Shown here: positions 15,355 through 23,634 of the stretch, piece by piece
How the letters are laid out: each line of letters opens with the position of its first letter
Position numbering within the stretch: position 1 is the stretch's first letter
Source of the DNA: Oscillibacter sp.
GTDB taxonomy: Bacteria > Bacillota > Clostridia > Oscillospirales > Oscillospiraceae
Reading direction: 5' to 3'
NCBI GenBank assembly: GCA_014799925.1
Contig: JAAVHC010000051.1
Location: 1-41,127 of the forward strand
Length of the DNA stretch: 41,127 nucleotides
Translations under genes and position numbers: made by a program
Notes under the pieces: model-generated
The model's input: the letters and a program-made list of their open reading frames with translations, nothing else
Told to the model about the DNA's origin: nothing
Database searches by the model: none

Positions 15355-15552
15355 ATGACGGAGCTTGAACAGTACAAAAAAGCCTACGCGGTCCTGGTGG
15401 GCCGTGTGGACCGGGTAATCACCAATCTGGAGATCGTCAGCGGGGGTACGGACCAGGAAAGCGCGAATCTGGCCCTGGCCATGGGCGCGCTGACTGCCGC
15501 GCTCCGGGAAGCGGAGGAGATCTTTCTGGCCGAGGACCCGGAGGAAGAGTAG
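15355..15552 (+). CDS. Small protein of unknown function
   Basis: The 65-aa acidic protein is predicted to be mostly helical: MTELEQYKKAYAVLVG leads into repeated hydrophobic heptads and a charged end, EDPEEE. I do not recognise a family. A GAAGGAGA ribosome binding site and a promoter directly upstream support expression. A short hairpin, GGAGGC-TTC-GCCTCC at 15558-15572, follows the stop. The position between an XRE regulator and a toxin-like peptide suggests a small accessory module, but no function is claimed. Confidence 0.65.
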   Translation: MTELEQYKKAYAVLVGRVDRVITNLEIVSGGTDQESANLALAMGALTAALREAEEIFLAEDPEEE

Positions 15553-15582
15553 ATGGGGGAGGCTTCGCCTCCATTAACACGG

Positions 15583-15611
15583 TTGCATTTTGCCGAAAGC
15601 TGTGATATGCT
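15583..15611 (+). promoter_or_regulatory. Candidate promoter of the toxin-like gene
   Basis: TTGCAT and TATGCT lie 17 bases apart, and the -10 is preceded by TGA, giving an extended -10. It would give a leader of about 100 bases before the start at 15721. Confidence 0.55.
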
Positions 15612-15720
15612 GATATCAGGAAAGAAAGATCTTTCAGCGCTGCCAGTAACCATGCGGCGGTTGGCCTCTCCCATCCGGAGGGGACTTCTTGCCCCCTTCA
15701 CAGGAAAGGAGGGGGATGCC

Positions 15721-15813
15721 ATGCTGACGTTCTCAGATCTGTTTCAGTTCTGTCTGGTCATCATCGGTGTTTGCGGCCTGTTCATTCAGGTGTATAACGG
15801 CAAAAAGAAGTAA
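15721..15813 (+). CDS. Small hydrophobic holin-like toxin peptide
   Basis: The 30-residue peptide is one membrane helix (about residues 6-24) followed by a positively charged tail ending GKKK. Size, charge and layout fit the putative holin-like toxins of Gram-positive type I toxin-antitoxin loci. An unusually strong AAAGGAGGGGG ribosome binding site precedes the ATG at 15721. The frame stays open upstream to 15553, but those starts lack a binding site. A convergent antisense RNA with a perfect promoter overlaps its 3' end. Toxicity is inferred from family resemblance and arrangement. Confidence 0.75.
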   Translation: MLTFSDLFQFCLVIIGVCGLFIQVYNGKKK

Positions 15814-15892
15814 CCGCCCCTCCAGCCAAAGAGTGCGGTTACTTCTGTAACATAGCATAGAGGCTGACCGCTTACCGGCAGCGCCCTTTCTA
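15802..15892 (-). ncRNA. Candidate antisense antitoxin RNA
   Basis: A minus-strand transcript of about 90 bases is bounded by the consensus promoter at 15899-15927 and by a terminator. The terminator is the stem GAAGTAACCGC/GCGGTTACTTC (15807-15845) followed on the minus strand by TTTTT. The RNA would overlap the last codons and the 3' region of the toxin mRNA. It contains no ORF with a ribosome binding site. Type I antitoxin RNAs of Gram-positive bacteria have this convergent layout. Confidence 0.65.
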
Positions 15893-15898
15893 TATTTT

Positions 15899-15927
15899 AT
15901 TATAACCGCTGGGGTTTGGTTTGTCAA
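15899..15927 (-). promoter_or_regulatory. Perfect consensus promoter for the antisense RNA
   Basis: On the minus strand TTGACA and TATAAT are separated by exactly 17 bases, matching the sigma-A consensus at all 12 positions. No protein gene lies immediately downstream in this direction, which points to an RNA product. Confidence 0.85.
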
Positions 15928-15945
15928 CCCTGCGGTTTTTCCATT

Positions 15946-17349
15946 CTACACCTTCTTCTCAAAATACAAAAACGTCGCATCCTCCCCGGCGGGGCGCATA
16001 CAGCTCTCCAGCATCTTTTTCGATGCCGCGTTCTCATGGTAACACTTGCCCGCCAATCGGTACAGCCCCAGTGTGTAGAGGCTCCAGTCCGCCGCCCGGC
16101 GGTAGGCCTCGGCTCCGTAGCCATGCCCGGCGTACTCAGGCAGGATCCGGCACCCCAGCTCCGCGCCGCCCTTATAGTCGAACCGGTACAGCACCACTTC
16201 GCCGATGAATGTCCCGTCCAGCCGGATGGCGAAGTTCACCGCCCGCTTGTTTTGGAAATCCTCCCGGGCTGCGTTCAGAAAGTAGTCCTCCGTCAGCCCG
16301 CCTTTCAGATCGTCCCGGTAGTCGTAGCCCCACCAGCGGTTGCGCTCATCGTCCAGACACAGGCGGTTGTACGCCTCCCTGTCCTCCTTCCGGAGACCGT
16401 CCAGGATCAGCCGCTGGGTTTTCAGCATGGGGACGGTGTCCAGCCCGGACAGCTCGTTCCGGATCTGAACGCTGAGCTTTGCCCCCAGAAAAGCGGGGAG
16501 ATATTGCAGTTTGCTGGTCCGCAGGCCCTTGTCCCCGGCGTCGTCCTCCCGGTTGATCCAGGTCAGGCCCTGGCTGTGGGCGGCGGCGAAGGACTGGACC
16601 ATAAAGGGATACACCCCCTCGTACTGGGGCAGGGCCTTCTCAATATGGCACACCAGGGTGTCCCCGCAGACTTCCGCCAGGGCAATGGCGATGATCTTCC
16701 CGTCCAGCTCCACGCAGCCGGTCAGGGCCCATTCCTCACCCGTCCGCTCCATGATCCGCCGGGCGTAGCAGACCTCCATTTTGGCCTCCGCGTCCTCCTT
16801 GTTGAACACCTCATGAAACGCCCGCCAGAAGTCCTCCACCGCCTCATGGTCCGCGGGAGTCAGCTCCCGGTAGACGGCGTCCGGGTAGAGCTTGTGGAAT
16901 TTGTTGATATGGTTGCGCTGGCCGGAGTAGTGGCGGCCGGCGAAGGAGGACAGGGCCTCGGCGTGGTAAAAGTAGTCCTGCCACAAACGGTTGTTGTCCA
17001 CGGTAGTATAGGGGTAGCGCTTCAGCAGGCGGTCCCGCTCCGTATCCGGTACTACGCCATAGGACGGCGTCACGCCGTTTTCCAGGCACCAGACGTCGAT
17101 GTCGTCCAACGCCGCCTCCACGTCGCCCTCCCCCGGCAGGGGAATGGGAAAGTCAAACAGATCGCCATGGCGGACGCTGTGGTTGAGTATCACCAGACAG
17201 CCGTGGCTCTCGGCGAATTCCGGGCGCCAGTGGTCCCGCCACATGAGTTTCACCCCCAGGGAGTACTCGCACAGGCGGTAGGCGCACTGGCTGTAGTATT
17301 TGCGCAGCAGGGGGGAATATTGTTCGCTGATGGGTTTGAAGTCCAGCAT
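15946..17349 (-). CDS. DUF2156 and GNAT acetyltransferase fusion
   Basis: The 467-aa protein has two acyltransferase-type domains. Residues 1-300 resemble DUF2156 (the phosphatidylglycerol lysyltransferase C-terminal fold), with RNHINKFHKLYP and a WINREDDAGDKGLR segment typical of that fold. Residues 305-467 form a RimJ/RimL-like GNAT domain with TQRLILDGLRKED, the acetyl-CoA loop region ILPEYAGHGYGAEA and the NAASKKML ending. DUF2156 proteins usually lack the GNAT module, so the fusion is notable. The acceptor substrate is unknown. An AGAGAG sequence serves as a weak ribosome binding site. Confidence 0.8.
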   Translation of the reverse strand: MLDFKPISEQYSPLLRKYYSQCAYRLCEYSLGVKLMWRDHWRPEFAESHGCLVILNHSVRHGDLFDFPIPLPGEGDVEAALDDIDVWCLENGVTPSYGVVPDTERDRLLKRYPYTTVDNNRLWQDYFYHAEALSSFAGRHYSGQRNHINKFHKLYPDAVYRELTPADHEAVEDFWRAFHEVFNKEDAEAKMEVCYARRIMERTGEEWALTGCVELDGKIIAIALAEVCGDTLVCHIEKALPQYEGVYPFMVQSFAAAHSQGLTWINREDDAGDKGLRTSKLQYLPAFLGAKLSVQIRNELSGLDTVPMLKTQRLILDGLRKEDREAYNRLCLDDERNRWWGYDYRDDLKGGLTEDYFLNAAREDFQNKRAVNFAIRLDGTFIGEVVLYRFDYKGGAELGCRILPEYAGHGYGAEAYRRAADWSLYTLGLYRLAGKCYHENAASKKMLESCMRPAGEDATFLYFEKKV

Positions 17350-17418
17350 AAAACGGTTGCTCTCTTTCGTTCAGGAATTGATACAAATCCGGGTTTCATA
17401 TTTCCGGCATTGTCCGGT

Positions 17419-18282
17419 TCATTGGTCCACGATATGCACATTCAGATGGTGGTACGTCATGGTTACGCCGTCCTCGGCAAAGGCCTTGCGGATCTCCTCC
17501 AGGGACTTAAAATGCGCGTCCCAGTACTCCTCTGTTTTCGCCCAGAACCGGACGTGGTACTCGATGGAGCTGTCCCCGTAGGCGGTGAGCACCACCTGGG
17601 GCGCGGGGTCCGGGAGGATGTTGGGGGTGCGCTCCAGCGCCTTGAGGCAGGCTTTCCGGACGGCCTCCGGCTCATCGCCGTAGGAGGCGTTGATGGCGTG
17701 GTCCGCCCTCCGGACGCCCCGGACGGTGTAGTTGGTGATCTGCTCCGCCACCAGCTTGCTGTTGGGCAGCATCACCCGCTGGCCGCCGGGGGTGTCCAGC
17801 CTGGTGTGGGTCAGGGTGATTTCCGCCACCGTGCCTTCCCCCTCGCTGGTGGAGACGTAATCCCCCAGGGTGAAGGGCTTGGAGAACAGCAGCACCATGC
17901 CTCCGGCGATGTCGCCCAGCACGTCCTGGACCGCCAGGGATACCGCCAGCCCGAACACGCTGACCATCGCGATCAGGCTGGTCACGTCCACCCCCAGGCT
18001 CCCGGCCGCCATGAGGGCCGTCAGCACATACAGCAGGGCCTTCAGGCCCTTGCGGGCGTAGAACCGGACCCGCGGGTCCATGCCGGACCGTCCCAGCAGA
18101 CGGTCCGCCAGTCTCAGGATCAGACGCGCCGCCGCCAAACACACCAGCAGCAGGACCAGCGTGGACAGGGCGCGCTCCACCGTCAGTCCGCCCCAGCCCG
18201 CCTTCAGCCAGTCGCCGATTGATTTCCCGCCTCCGGAGGCCGCGTCCTCCAGCAGCGCGGCGGCGTCCGTGAATCCCTCCAT
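17419..18282 (-). CDS. Small-conductance mechanosensitive channel, MscS family
   Basis: A 287-aa channel protein with three N-terminal membrane helices. The pore-lining third helix is the glycine/alanine-rich stretch SLIAMVSVFGLAVSLAVQDVLGD near residues 100-122, followed by the beta domain with FSKPFTLGDYV and VMLPNSKLVAEQITNYT. A C-terminal alpha/beta vestibule domain completes the protein. It releases solutes on hypo-osmotic shock. The size matches the E. coli MscS class. It is divergent from the NCS2 permease. Confidence 0.95.
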   Translation of the reverse strand: MEGFTDAAALLEDAASGGGKSIGDWLKAGWGGLTVERALSTLVLLLVCLAAARLILRLADRLLGRSGMDPRVRFYARKGLKALLYVLTALMAAGSLGVDVTSLIAMVSVFGLAVSLAVQDVLGDIAGGMVLLFSKPFTLGDYVSTSEGEGTVAEITLTHTRLDTPGGQRVMLPNSKLVAEQITNYTVRGVRRADHAINASYGDEPEAVRKACLKALERTPNILPDPAPQVVLTAYGDSSIEYHVRFWAKTEEYWDAHFKSLEEIRKAFAEDGVTMTYHHLNVHIVDQ

Positions 18283-18400
18283 AGCGTCTGCCCATCCTTT
18301 CCGTATAATTTCCGCTTATCACCATATCATATTTTCGCCCACTTGAGAAGCCATAATTTATTTTTTGCCGTCTCCGGGGATTTTTCGGTGAAAATAGCAG

Positions 18401-18430
18401 GAAATTTTTGTTGAATTGCACAAAATTTTC
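18401..18430. other. Inverted repeat upstream of the NCS2 permease
   Basis: GAAATTTTTGT and ACAAAATTTTC pair at 10 of 11 positions around an 8-base centre, in the divergent region between the MscS and NCS2 genes. It may be an operator. No purine riboswitch core was found in the 269-base gap. Confidence 0.35.
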
Positions 18431-18551
18431 CAGCATGTTGTGGTTATGCTTTCCTTTTTGGCGGTTATCGTGTAAAATAGAAATCTCTCCCGGGCCGAGG
18501 GCAATTCCGCCCCCGGCCGAGGAAGAGATGTGAAAAAAGAGGAGGAGAAAA

Positions 18552-19871
18552 ATGGACAAATTCTTTAAGGTCTCCGAGCGGGGCAGCAGCATCCGCACCG
18601 AGATCGTAGGCGGCGTGACCACGTTCTTCGCCATGGCCTACATTATCTTCGTCAACCCTGGTATGCTCTCGGCCACCGGCATGGACTTCAACGGTGTCCT
18701 GCTGGCCACCTGCATCAGCGCGGCCATCGGCTGTTTCCTGACCGCCCTGCTGGCCAACGCCCCCTTCGCCCAGGCTCCCGGCATGGGTCTGAACGCTTTC
18801 TTCACCTATACCGTATGCTTCGGCATGGGGTACACCTGGCAGGAGGCTCTGGCCATCGTGCTGCTCAGCGGCGTCCTGTTCCTGATCATCGCGGTCAGCC
18901 CTCTGCGCAGCAAGATCATCTCTTCGATCCCCGCGTTCCTCAAGAGCGCCATTTCCGCCGGCATCGGCCTGTTCATCGCCTTCATCGGCCTGCTGAACGT
19001 GAGCCTGGTGGGCTTCGGCGGCGGCGTGCCCGCTTTGCAGTTCGTCACTGACGACGGCGTCAACACCGCCGGCATCCTGACCGTCATCGGCCTGCTCATC
19101 ACCGCCATTCTCATGGCCTATAAGGTCAAGGGCGCCATCGTCATCGGCATCGTCGTCACCACCATCATCGGCTTCCCCATGGGCCAGACGCATCTGCCCG
19201 AGGCCGTCACTCTGTCCGGCGTGTTCCAGTCCTTCGGCTCCGTGGCCTTCAAGCTGGACCTCGGCGGCGTCATGGCCAAGGGAATCCTGCCCCTGATCAC
19301 CGCCGTTATCAGCTTCGCGCTGGTTGACTGCTTCGATACCGTGGGCACCCTCATCGGCACCGCCAAGAACGCCGGTATGACCGACCGCCACGGCAACCTC
19401 CCCGGCGGTGACCGCGCCCTGATCGCCGACGCGGTCGCCACCTGCTGCGGCGCCTGCCTGGGTACTTCCACCGTCACCACGTTCGTGGAGTCCTCCACCG
19501 GCATTTCCGAGGGCGCGCGCACCGGCCTGAGTTCTATTGTGGTGGGCGTCCTGTTCCTGCTGGCCTGCCTGCTGGCTCCCGTGGCGGGGATCATTCCCTC
19601 CGCCGCCACCGCTCCCGCGCTGATTATCGTGGGCGTGCTGATGATCAAGGGCGCTACCGAGGTGAATTGGAGCGACTTCGAGGAGGCCTGCCCCGCTTTC
19701 CTGACCATCGCCATGATGCCCTTTGCTTACTCCATCTCCGATGGTATCGGCTTCGGGTTCATCAGCTACAGCATTATCAAGCTGGCCCGCGGCAAGGCCA
19801 AGGACGTTCCCGTGCTGGTGTATATCATCTCTGTTCTGTTCATCCTGAAGTATATCCTGACCAGCGTGTAA
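18552..19871 (+). CDS. NCS2-family purine permease (AzgA type)
   Basis: A 439-aa membrane transporter with 12-14 helices. The N-terminal SSIRTEIVGGVTTFFAMAY stretch and the NPGMLSATGMDFNGVLLATC segment are typical of the AzgA/PbuG branch, which carries adenine, guanine and hypoxanthine with protons. VDCFDTVGTLIGTAKNAGM and GTSTVTTFVESSTGISEGAR are the conserved substrate-site motifs. GGAGGAG precedes the ATG. The gene stands alone and ends in a strong bidirectional terminator. Confidence 0.95.
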   Translation: MDKFFKVSERGSSIRTEIVGGVTTFFAMAYIIFVNPGMLSATGMDFNGVLLATCISAAIGCFLTALLANAPFAQAPGMGLNAFFTYTVCFGMGYTWQEALAIVLLSGVLFLIIAVSPLRSKIISSIPAFLKSAISAGIGLFIAFIGLLNVSLVGFGGGVPALQFVTDDGVNTAGILTVIGLLITAILMAYKVKGAIVIGIVVTTIIGFPMGQTHLPEAVTLSGVFQSFGSVAFKLDLGGVMAKGILPLITAVISFALVDCFDTVGTLIGTAKNAGMTDRHGNLPGGDRALIADAVATCCGACLGTSTVTTFVESSTGISEGARTGLSSIVVGVLFLLACLLAPVAGIIPSAATAPALIIVGVLMIKGATEVNWSDFEEACPAFLTIAMMPFAYSISDGIGFGFISYSIIKLARGKAKDVPVLVYIISVLFILKYILTSV

Positions 19872-19885
19872 ATCCAAACTATAAA

Positions 19886-19920
19886 AATCGGGCCCCGGCG
19901 ATCTGCGCCGGGGCCCGATT
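19886..19920. terminator. Bidirectional terminator
   Basis: A 15-bp perfect stem, AATCGGGCCCCGGCG/CGCCGGGGCCCGATT, lies between the convergent NCS2 and SLH-protein genes. TGCTTCTTT follows on the plus strand, and a T-run on the minus strand, so it serves both. Confidence 0.85.
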
Positions 19921-19939
19921 GCTTCTTTGTCCGAATTCT

Positions 19940-21796
19940 TTACTGATCCCCGCCCAGATACCGGTACAGGAAGGTTACGATCTGTCCCCGGCTGCAAATG
20001 GCGTCGGGGGAGAAGACTCCGCTGCCGCTGCCGGCGGTAATGCCCTCCGCCGTCGCCCAGGCCACGGCGTATCTGTAGGGCGAGCCGTCGTCAATGTCGG
20101 AGAAAGAAACCTCGTATCCCACAGGGCAGCCGGCCAGCTGCCAGAGGTACGTCACCGCCATGCTCCGGGTACACAGGCCCGCCGCGCCGAAGGTCCCGCT
20201 GGGCACCATGCTGTTCTCATAGGCCCAGAGGGCCGCGCTGTAGTAGTAATGGTTGGGTGTTATATCGGTAAAGGGATTTTCCACCGATGGTTCCGGCTGG
20301 CCTACCGCGCGCCAGAGGAAAGTGAGGATCTCGCCGATGGTGCAGGGCCGGTCGGGGGAGAACTGCCCGCCGCCGGCGCCCGTGATGACGTCGTGGTCGC
20401 TGGCCCAGGTCACCGCCTGGGCGTACCAGGCGTCAGAGGACACGTCGGTGAAGGTGCCCACGCTGGCGGTTTCCCCCTCCGGGGCGGAGAGGCTGGCGGC
20501 GATGACGTCCTCCGTCAGGTATACCCGCCACAGGTCTCCGCGCTTCAGCCACAGATACCCCTCCCAGTGGAAAGCGCTTTCATACTCAAAGGGAATCAGC
20601 AGGTTTCCCTCCTGATCATACACGCCGCAGCTTCCGTCCTCCCGGTACATGACGGTCACGCCGCCGCTGAAGGGCAGCGCCCGGTCCGCTTCGGCGGTGA
20701 AGAGGATTCCGCCCCACCGGTCGATGACCTGCAGCTCCCGGTCCGACCGGCCCATGGCGGCGTCCTCGTGGAAGCTGCCGGCCTCGTCATAGACAAAACC
20801 GGTTATTCTGCGGCCATCCTGATTCACGTAGGCCCACCGGCCGTTCAGCAGCACCGCGCCCACGCCGTCCGAATAGGGCATCACGTCCTCGTATTCCGCG
20901 GGGACCACCATCTCCCCGTCCGGGCCGGCGAAGCCATAGCGGAGCTGCCCCCACTCATCCGCCAGCCCCACGGGGGCCAGCCCGTCGGAGAAGGGGCCCG
21001 CCGTGTCGAATCGGCTGTCCATTGTCTCCTCTCCGGCGTCGTCCCGGTAGCTCCACGCGCCGGGGGCGGCGGAAAACTGCCGGGTCAGGCCGGCCTCGTC
21101 CACTGTCCACTGTCCCTCTTCCGCCACGGCGATCCGGCCGTCCCGATAGCCGTTGACAAAATCCGCGTACGCGTCGGTCAGGGTGCAGACCTCATCCCCG
21201 GAGGTATCCACCACCAGATAGGTCAGCTCCGGCGGCTCCTCGTCCTCCTCTGCCTCCGTGCTCCGGACGGGGATGACCGCCAGCCCCTCGCTGAACCGGA
21301 TGCTTTCGTCCTCCAGCAGCTCCGCCTCCGGGAAGCAGGCCAGCTCCCGTCCGGTCCGGTCCAGCAGCACCAGCGTTCCCCCGCCGTCCACCGCGAAGGC
21401 CCGGCCCTCGCTGAAGGGGAAAGCGCGGCGGTACTGCATGGGGATGTTCAGGGTCCCGTCCGCGTCCACATAGCCGAAGCGTCCGCCCCGGAAGACCTCC
21501 GTCAGACCGCTCTCCCCCCGGACGGCGATCCACTCGCCGGAGAGGGAGACGGCGGCCATCCCGTCGTGGAAATCATCCGCGGCAGCGTAGGAGGGGGCCA
21601 GCAGCGGCGTGCCGTCTGCCCGGTAAAAACCGTACAGGCCGCCCTTTATCACGGTATAGATGCCGTCCTCCTGGCTGTACCCCGTCACTTCATCCAGACG
21701 CAGGCCGGCGATCTCCTCCACCGCAGCGGCGGCGGGGGCAGCCAGCCCCAGGCACAGCAGTCCTGCCAGTATCAGGATCAGCAGCTTCCTTTTCAT
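19940..21796 (-). CDS. Secreted WG-repeat protein with three SLH domains
   Basis: A 618-aa exported protein. Residues 1-25 are a signal peptide, MKRKLLILILAGLLCLGLAA followed by an AxA-type cleavage site. About 400 residues of WG-type repeats follow, seen as YGFYRADG, FGYVDADGT, WAYVNQDGR and CGVYDQEGN. Three SLH domains lie at about 445-618, starting FTDVSSDAWY, FTDITPNHYY and FSDIDDGSPY. SLH domains anchor proteins to cell-wall polymers, so this is a surface protein of unknown binding partner. The ATG at 21796 is chosen over a TTG two codons upstream because AAAGGA is 8 bases before it. Confidence 0.92.
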   Translation of the reverse strand: MKRKLLILILAGLLCLGLAAPAAAAVEEIAGLRLDEVTGYSQEDGIYTVIKGGLYGFYRADGTPLLAPSYAAADDFHDGMAAVSLSGEWIAVRGESGLTEVFRGGRFGYVDADGTLNIPMQYRRAFPFSEGRAFAVDGGGTLVLLDRTGRELACFPEAELLEDESIRFSEGLAVIPVRSTEAEEDEEPPELTYLVVDTSGDEVCTLTDAYADFVNGYRDGRIAVAEEGQWTVDEAGLTRQFSAAPGAWSYRDDAGEETMDSRFDTAGPFSDGLAPVGLADEWGQLRYGFAGPDGEMVVPAEYEDVMPYSDGVGAVLLNGRWAYVNQDGRRITGFVYDEAGSFHEDAAMGRSDRELQVIDRWGGILFTAEADRALPFSGGVTVMYREDGSCGVYDQEGNLLIPFEYESAFHWEGYLWLKRGDLWRVYLTEDVIAASLSAPEGETASVGTFTDVSSDAWYAQAVTWASDHDVITGAGGGQFSPDRPCTIGEILTFLWRAVGQPEPSVENPFTDITPNHYYYSAALWAYENSMVPSGTFGAAGLCTRSMAVTYLWQLAGCPVGYEVSFSDIDDGSPYRYAVAWATAEGITAGSGSGVFSPDAICSRGQIVTFLYRYLGGDQ

Positions 21797-21932
21797 ACTC
21801 AAAATCCTTTCTCAGTTGCGCGCGTATCCGAATCGGGCGAAAGGCGCCCTGTCATTGTTTACGCCAATTTTAACCGATAGCGGAGAAGATTGCAAGCGGT
21901 CCGGCCCAATCGTAATGGAATTGTTACATAAA

Positions 21933-21963
21933 ATACGCGCCGGTGAATTTCACCGGCGCGTAT
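21933..21963 (-). terminator. Terminator of the prmA-ycxB unit
   Basis: ATACGCGCCGGTG and CACCGGCGCGTAT form a 13-bp stem, followed on the minus strand by TTTTATG. It lies 28 bases after the stop of the YcxB-like gene. Confidence 0.8.
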
Positions 21964-21991
21964 CTGCCATTTTCATCCAATTTACCCTGTT

Positions 21992-22519
21992 TTATCCCAT
22001 CAGATGGAGCCGCCGCCTCTCGATGACGGCGCGGAAAAGGGTCCGCAGCCGCTCCGTGTCCGCGGCCGGGTCCTCCATCTGGGCCTTGGGTAGAATCCAG
22101 GCCTGCTGGTCCGAGAGGAACAGATAGAAGGCTTTCCGCGTCTCCCGGACCTGGACCAGGTGCTCAAAGGCCATTTTGGCGCGGTCTTTGCCCACGGTGA
22201 CATGGATGCCGAAGCCGTTGATCTCCGTGGACTGGACATAGCTCTCCCGTCCGGACAGGCGGACCTGCCGCTTCACCTTCCGACGGGTGGAGACGGCCAG
22301 CGTCAGCGCGGCAATTGCCGCGCCCGCCAGCGCCGCGCCCGCCGTCAGCGCCGCCCGCACCGGCAGAGTCAGCGCCAGATTGGCCGTATACAGCAGCGCC
22401 GCCAGCGCGCCCACCACGGCAAAGCCCGCCAGGCCCTTCCGCCAGTGCCGCAGCGTCAGGGACAGGTAGAAGTCCTGGGTTTCCCGTAATCCAATGGTAA
22501 AATCCCGGCAGTATGACAT
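21992..22519 (-). CDS. YcxB-like membrane protein
   Basis: A 175-aa protein with two adjacent hydrophobic helices (about residues 30-72) and a C-terminal domain of beta strands. The latter contains FEHLVQVRETRKAFYLFLSD and QAWILPKAQM, the pattern of the YcxB-like domain. Function is unknown for the family. AAAGGAGCG is its ribosome binding site. It lies downstream of prmA on the same strand and ends at a clear terminator. Confidence 0.75.
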   Translation of the reverse strand: MSYCRDFTIGLRETQDFYLSLTLRHWRKGLAGFAVVGALAALLYTANLALTLPVRAALTAGAALAGAAIAALTLAVSTRRKVKRQVRLSGRESYVQSTEINGFGIHVTVGKDRAKMAFEHLVQVRETRKAFYLFLSDQQAWILPKAQMEDPAADTERLRTLFRAVIERRRLHLMG

Positions 22520-22593
22520 GGGTTCGCTCCTTTCGCTCCGAGCTGCTCTATGTATTGGGGAACTGCGCTCCGCGGTCCGCTTCCGGGCGGAGC

Positions 22594-23547
22594 TCAGCGG
22601 CAGAGGAAGCTGTACCAGCCCTCGCTGTCATGAACCTCCTCCACGATAAAGCCCGCCGCCTCCAGGGCGGCGCGGACCTCCTCCGCCCGGCTGTCGATGA
22701 TCCCGGAGGTCAGAAACCGCCCGCCCTCCTTCATCCGTCCTCTGGCGGCGGGAGCCAGGGCGATGATCACGTCGGAAACAATGTTGGCCGCCACGATGTC
22801 GTATCCGGCGCCCATCTCCTTTTGCAGGCCGCTGTCGCTGAGCACGTCCCCGGCCCGGACGGTGTACCGGTCCCTGCCCACGCCGTTGAGGGCGGCGTTG
22901 GCATAGGCCACGTCCACGGCCTTCTCGTCAATATCGCAGGCAAAGGCGCTCTCCGCGCCCAGCAGCAGAGCGGCGATGGACAGGATCCCGCTGCCGCACC
23001 CCAGATCCAGCACCCGCATTCCCGGCCGGACCAGCTTCTCCAGGGCAGTGAGGCACAGGCGGGTGGTGGCGTGGCCCCCGGTGCCGAAGGCCAGGCCCGG
23101 ATTCATCCGCAGGGCCACCCGCTCCCCGGGGTCCGCCTCCTCCCAGTCGGGAATGACGATGAGCCGTTCCCCGATCTCCATGGGCTTGTAGAAGGCCTTC
23201 CAGTTGTTTTCCCAGTCCGCGTCCTCGATGCCGTCCATGGTCATCAGCAGGGGGGCGTACTCCGGGTGGGCCTCCTTCAGCCGGGCCAGCGCGATCCGCG
23301 CGGCGGCAACCTGGCCGAAGCCGGCCTCGTTCTCCTCCGCGTAGAAGGTGATCCGGCACTTTCCGGTCATGGACCGGTCCAGCGCCTCGTCCACGTAATC
23401 CCAGTACTGCGTGTTCTGTTCCAGAAAGCGGCGGAAGTCGGTTTCGTCCTCAATGACGAGGCCGTCGATGCCCAGGGCGCTGAGGGCGGCCTCCACCGGC
23501 TCCAGTCCGGCGGGAGACGTGTCGATATGGAGGGCAAGCCATTTCAT
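22594..23547 (-). CDS. prmA: Ribosomal protein L11 methyltransferase
   Basis: A 317-aa SAM-dependent enzyme that trimethylates ribosomal protein L11. The N-terminal substrate-recognition domain includes ENNWKAFYKPMEIGERLIV. The SAM motif VLDLGCGSGILSIAALLLGA sits near residues 180-199, and the catalytic-domain signature NIVSDVIIALAP follows. NPGLAFGTGGHATTRLCL is the family hallmark. GAAAGGAG precedes the ATG. Its upstream flank is a 545-base region with intergenic repeats. Confidence 0.96.
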   Translation of the reverse strand: MKWLALHIDTSPAGLEPVEAALSALGIDGLVIEDETDFRRFLEQNTQYWDYVDEALDRSMTGKCRITFYAEENEAGFGQVAAARIALARLKEAHPEYAPLLMTMDGIEDADWENNWKAFYKPMEIGERLIVIPDWEEADPGERVALRMNPGLAFGTGGHATTRLCLTALEKLVRPGMRVLDLGCGSGILSIAALLLGAESAFACDIDEKAVDVAYANAALNGVGRDRYTVRAGDVLSDSGLQKEMGAGYDIVAANIVSDVIIALAPAARGRMKEGGRFLTSGIIDSRAEEVRAALEAAGFIVEEVHDSEGWYSFLCR

Positions 23548-23634
23548 AGGCGGGACTCCTTTCTTATTTTGCGGCGCGGCGCGCCGAGGTCCTCTTCTGG
23601 TTCAATTCGCGCCGCACCGGCGCGGGAGCGTTAT

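Noticed and set aside
15553-15813. An 86-codon reading of the toxin-like ORF
   Set aside because: The upstream starts have no ribosome binding site and run through the candidate promoter. The ATG at 15721 has a very strong site and gives the family length.
18283-18551. Purine riboswitch before the NCS2 permease
   Set aside because: The gap was read for the three-way junction core (TATA...CCTGATAATATGG-like and CTACC segments) and none was found.
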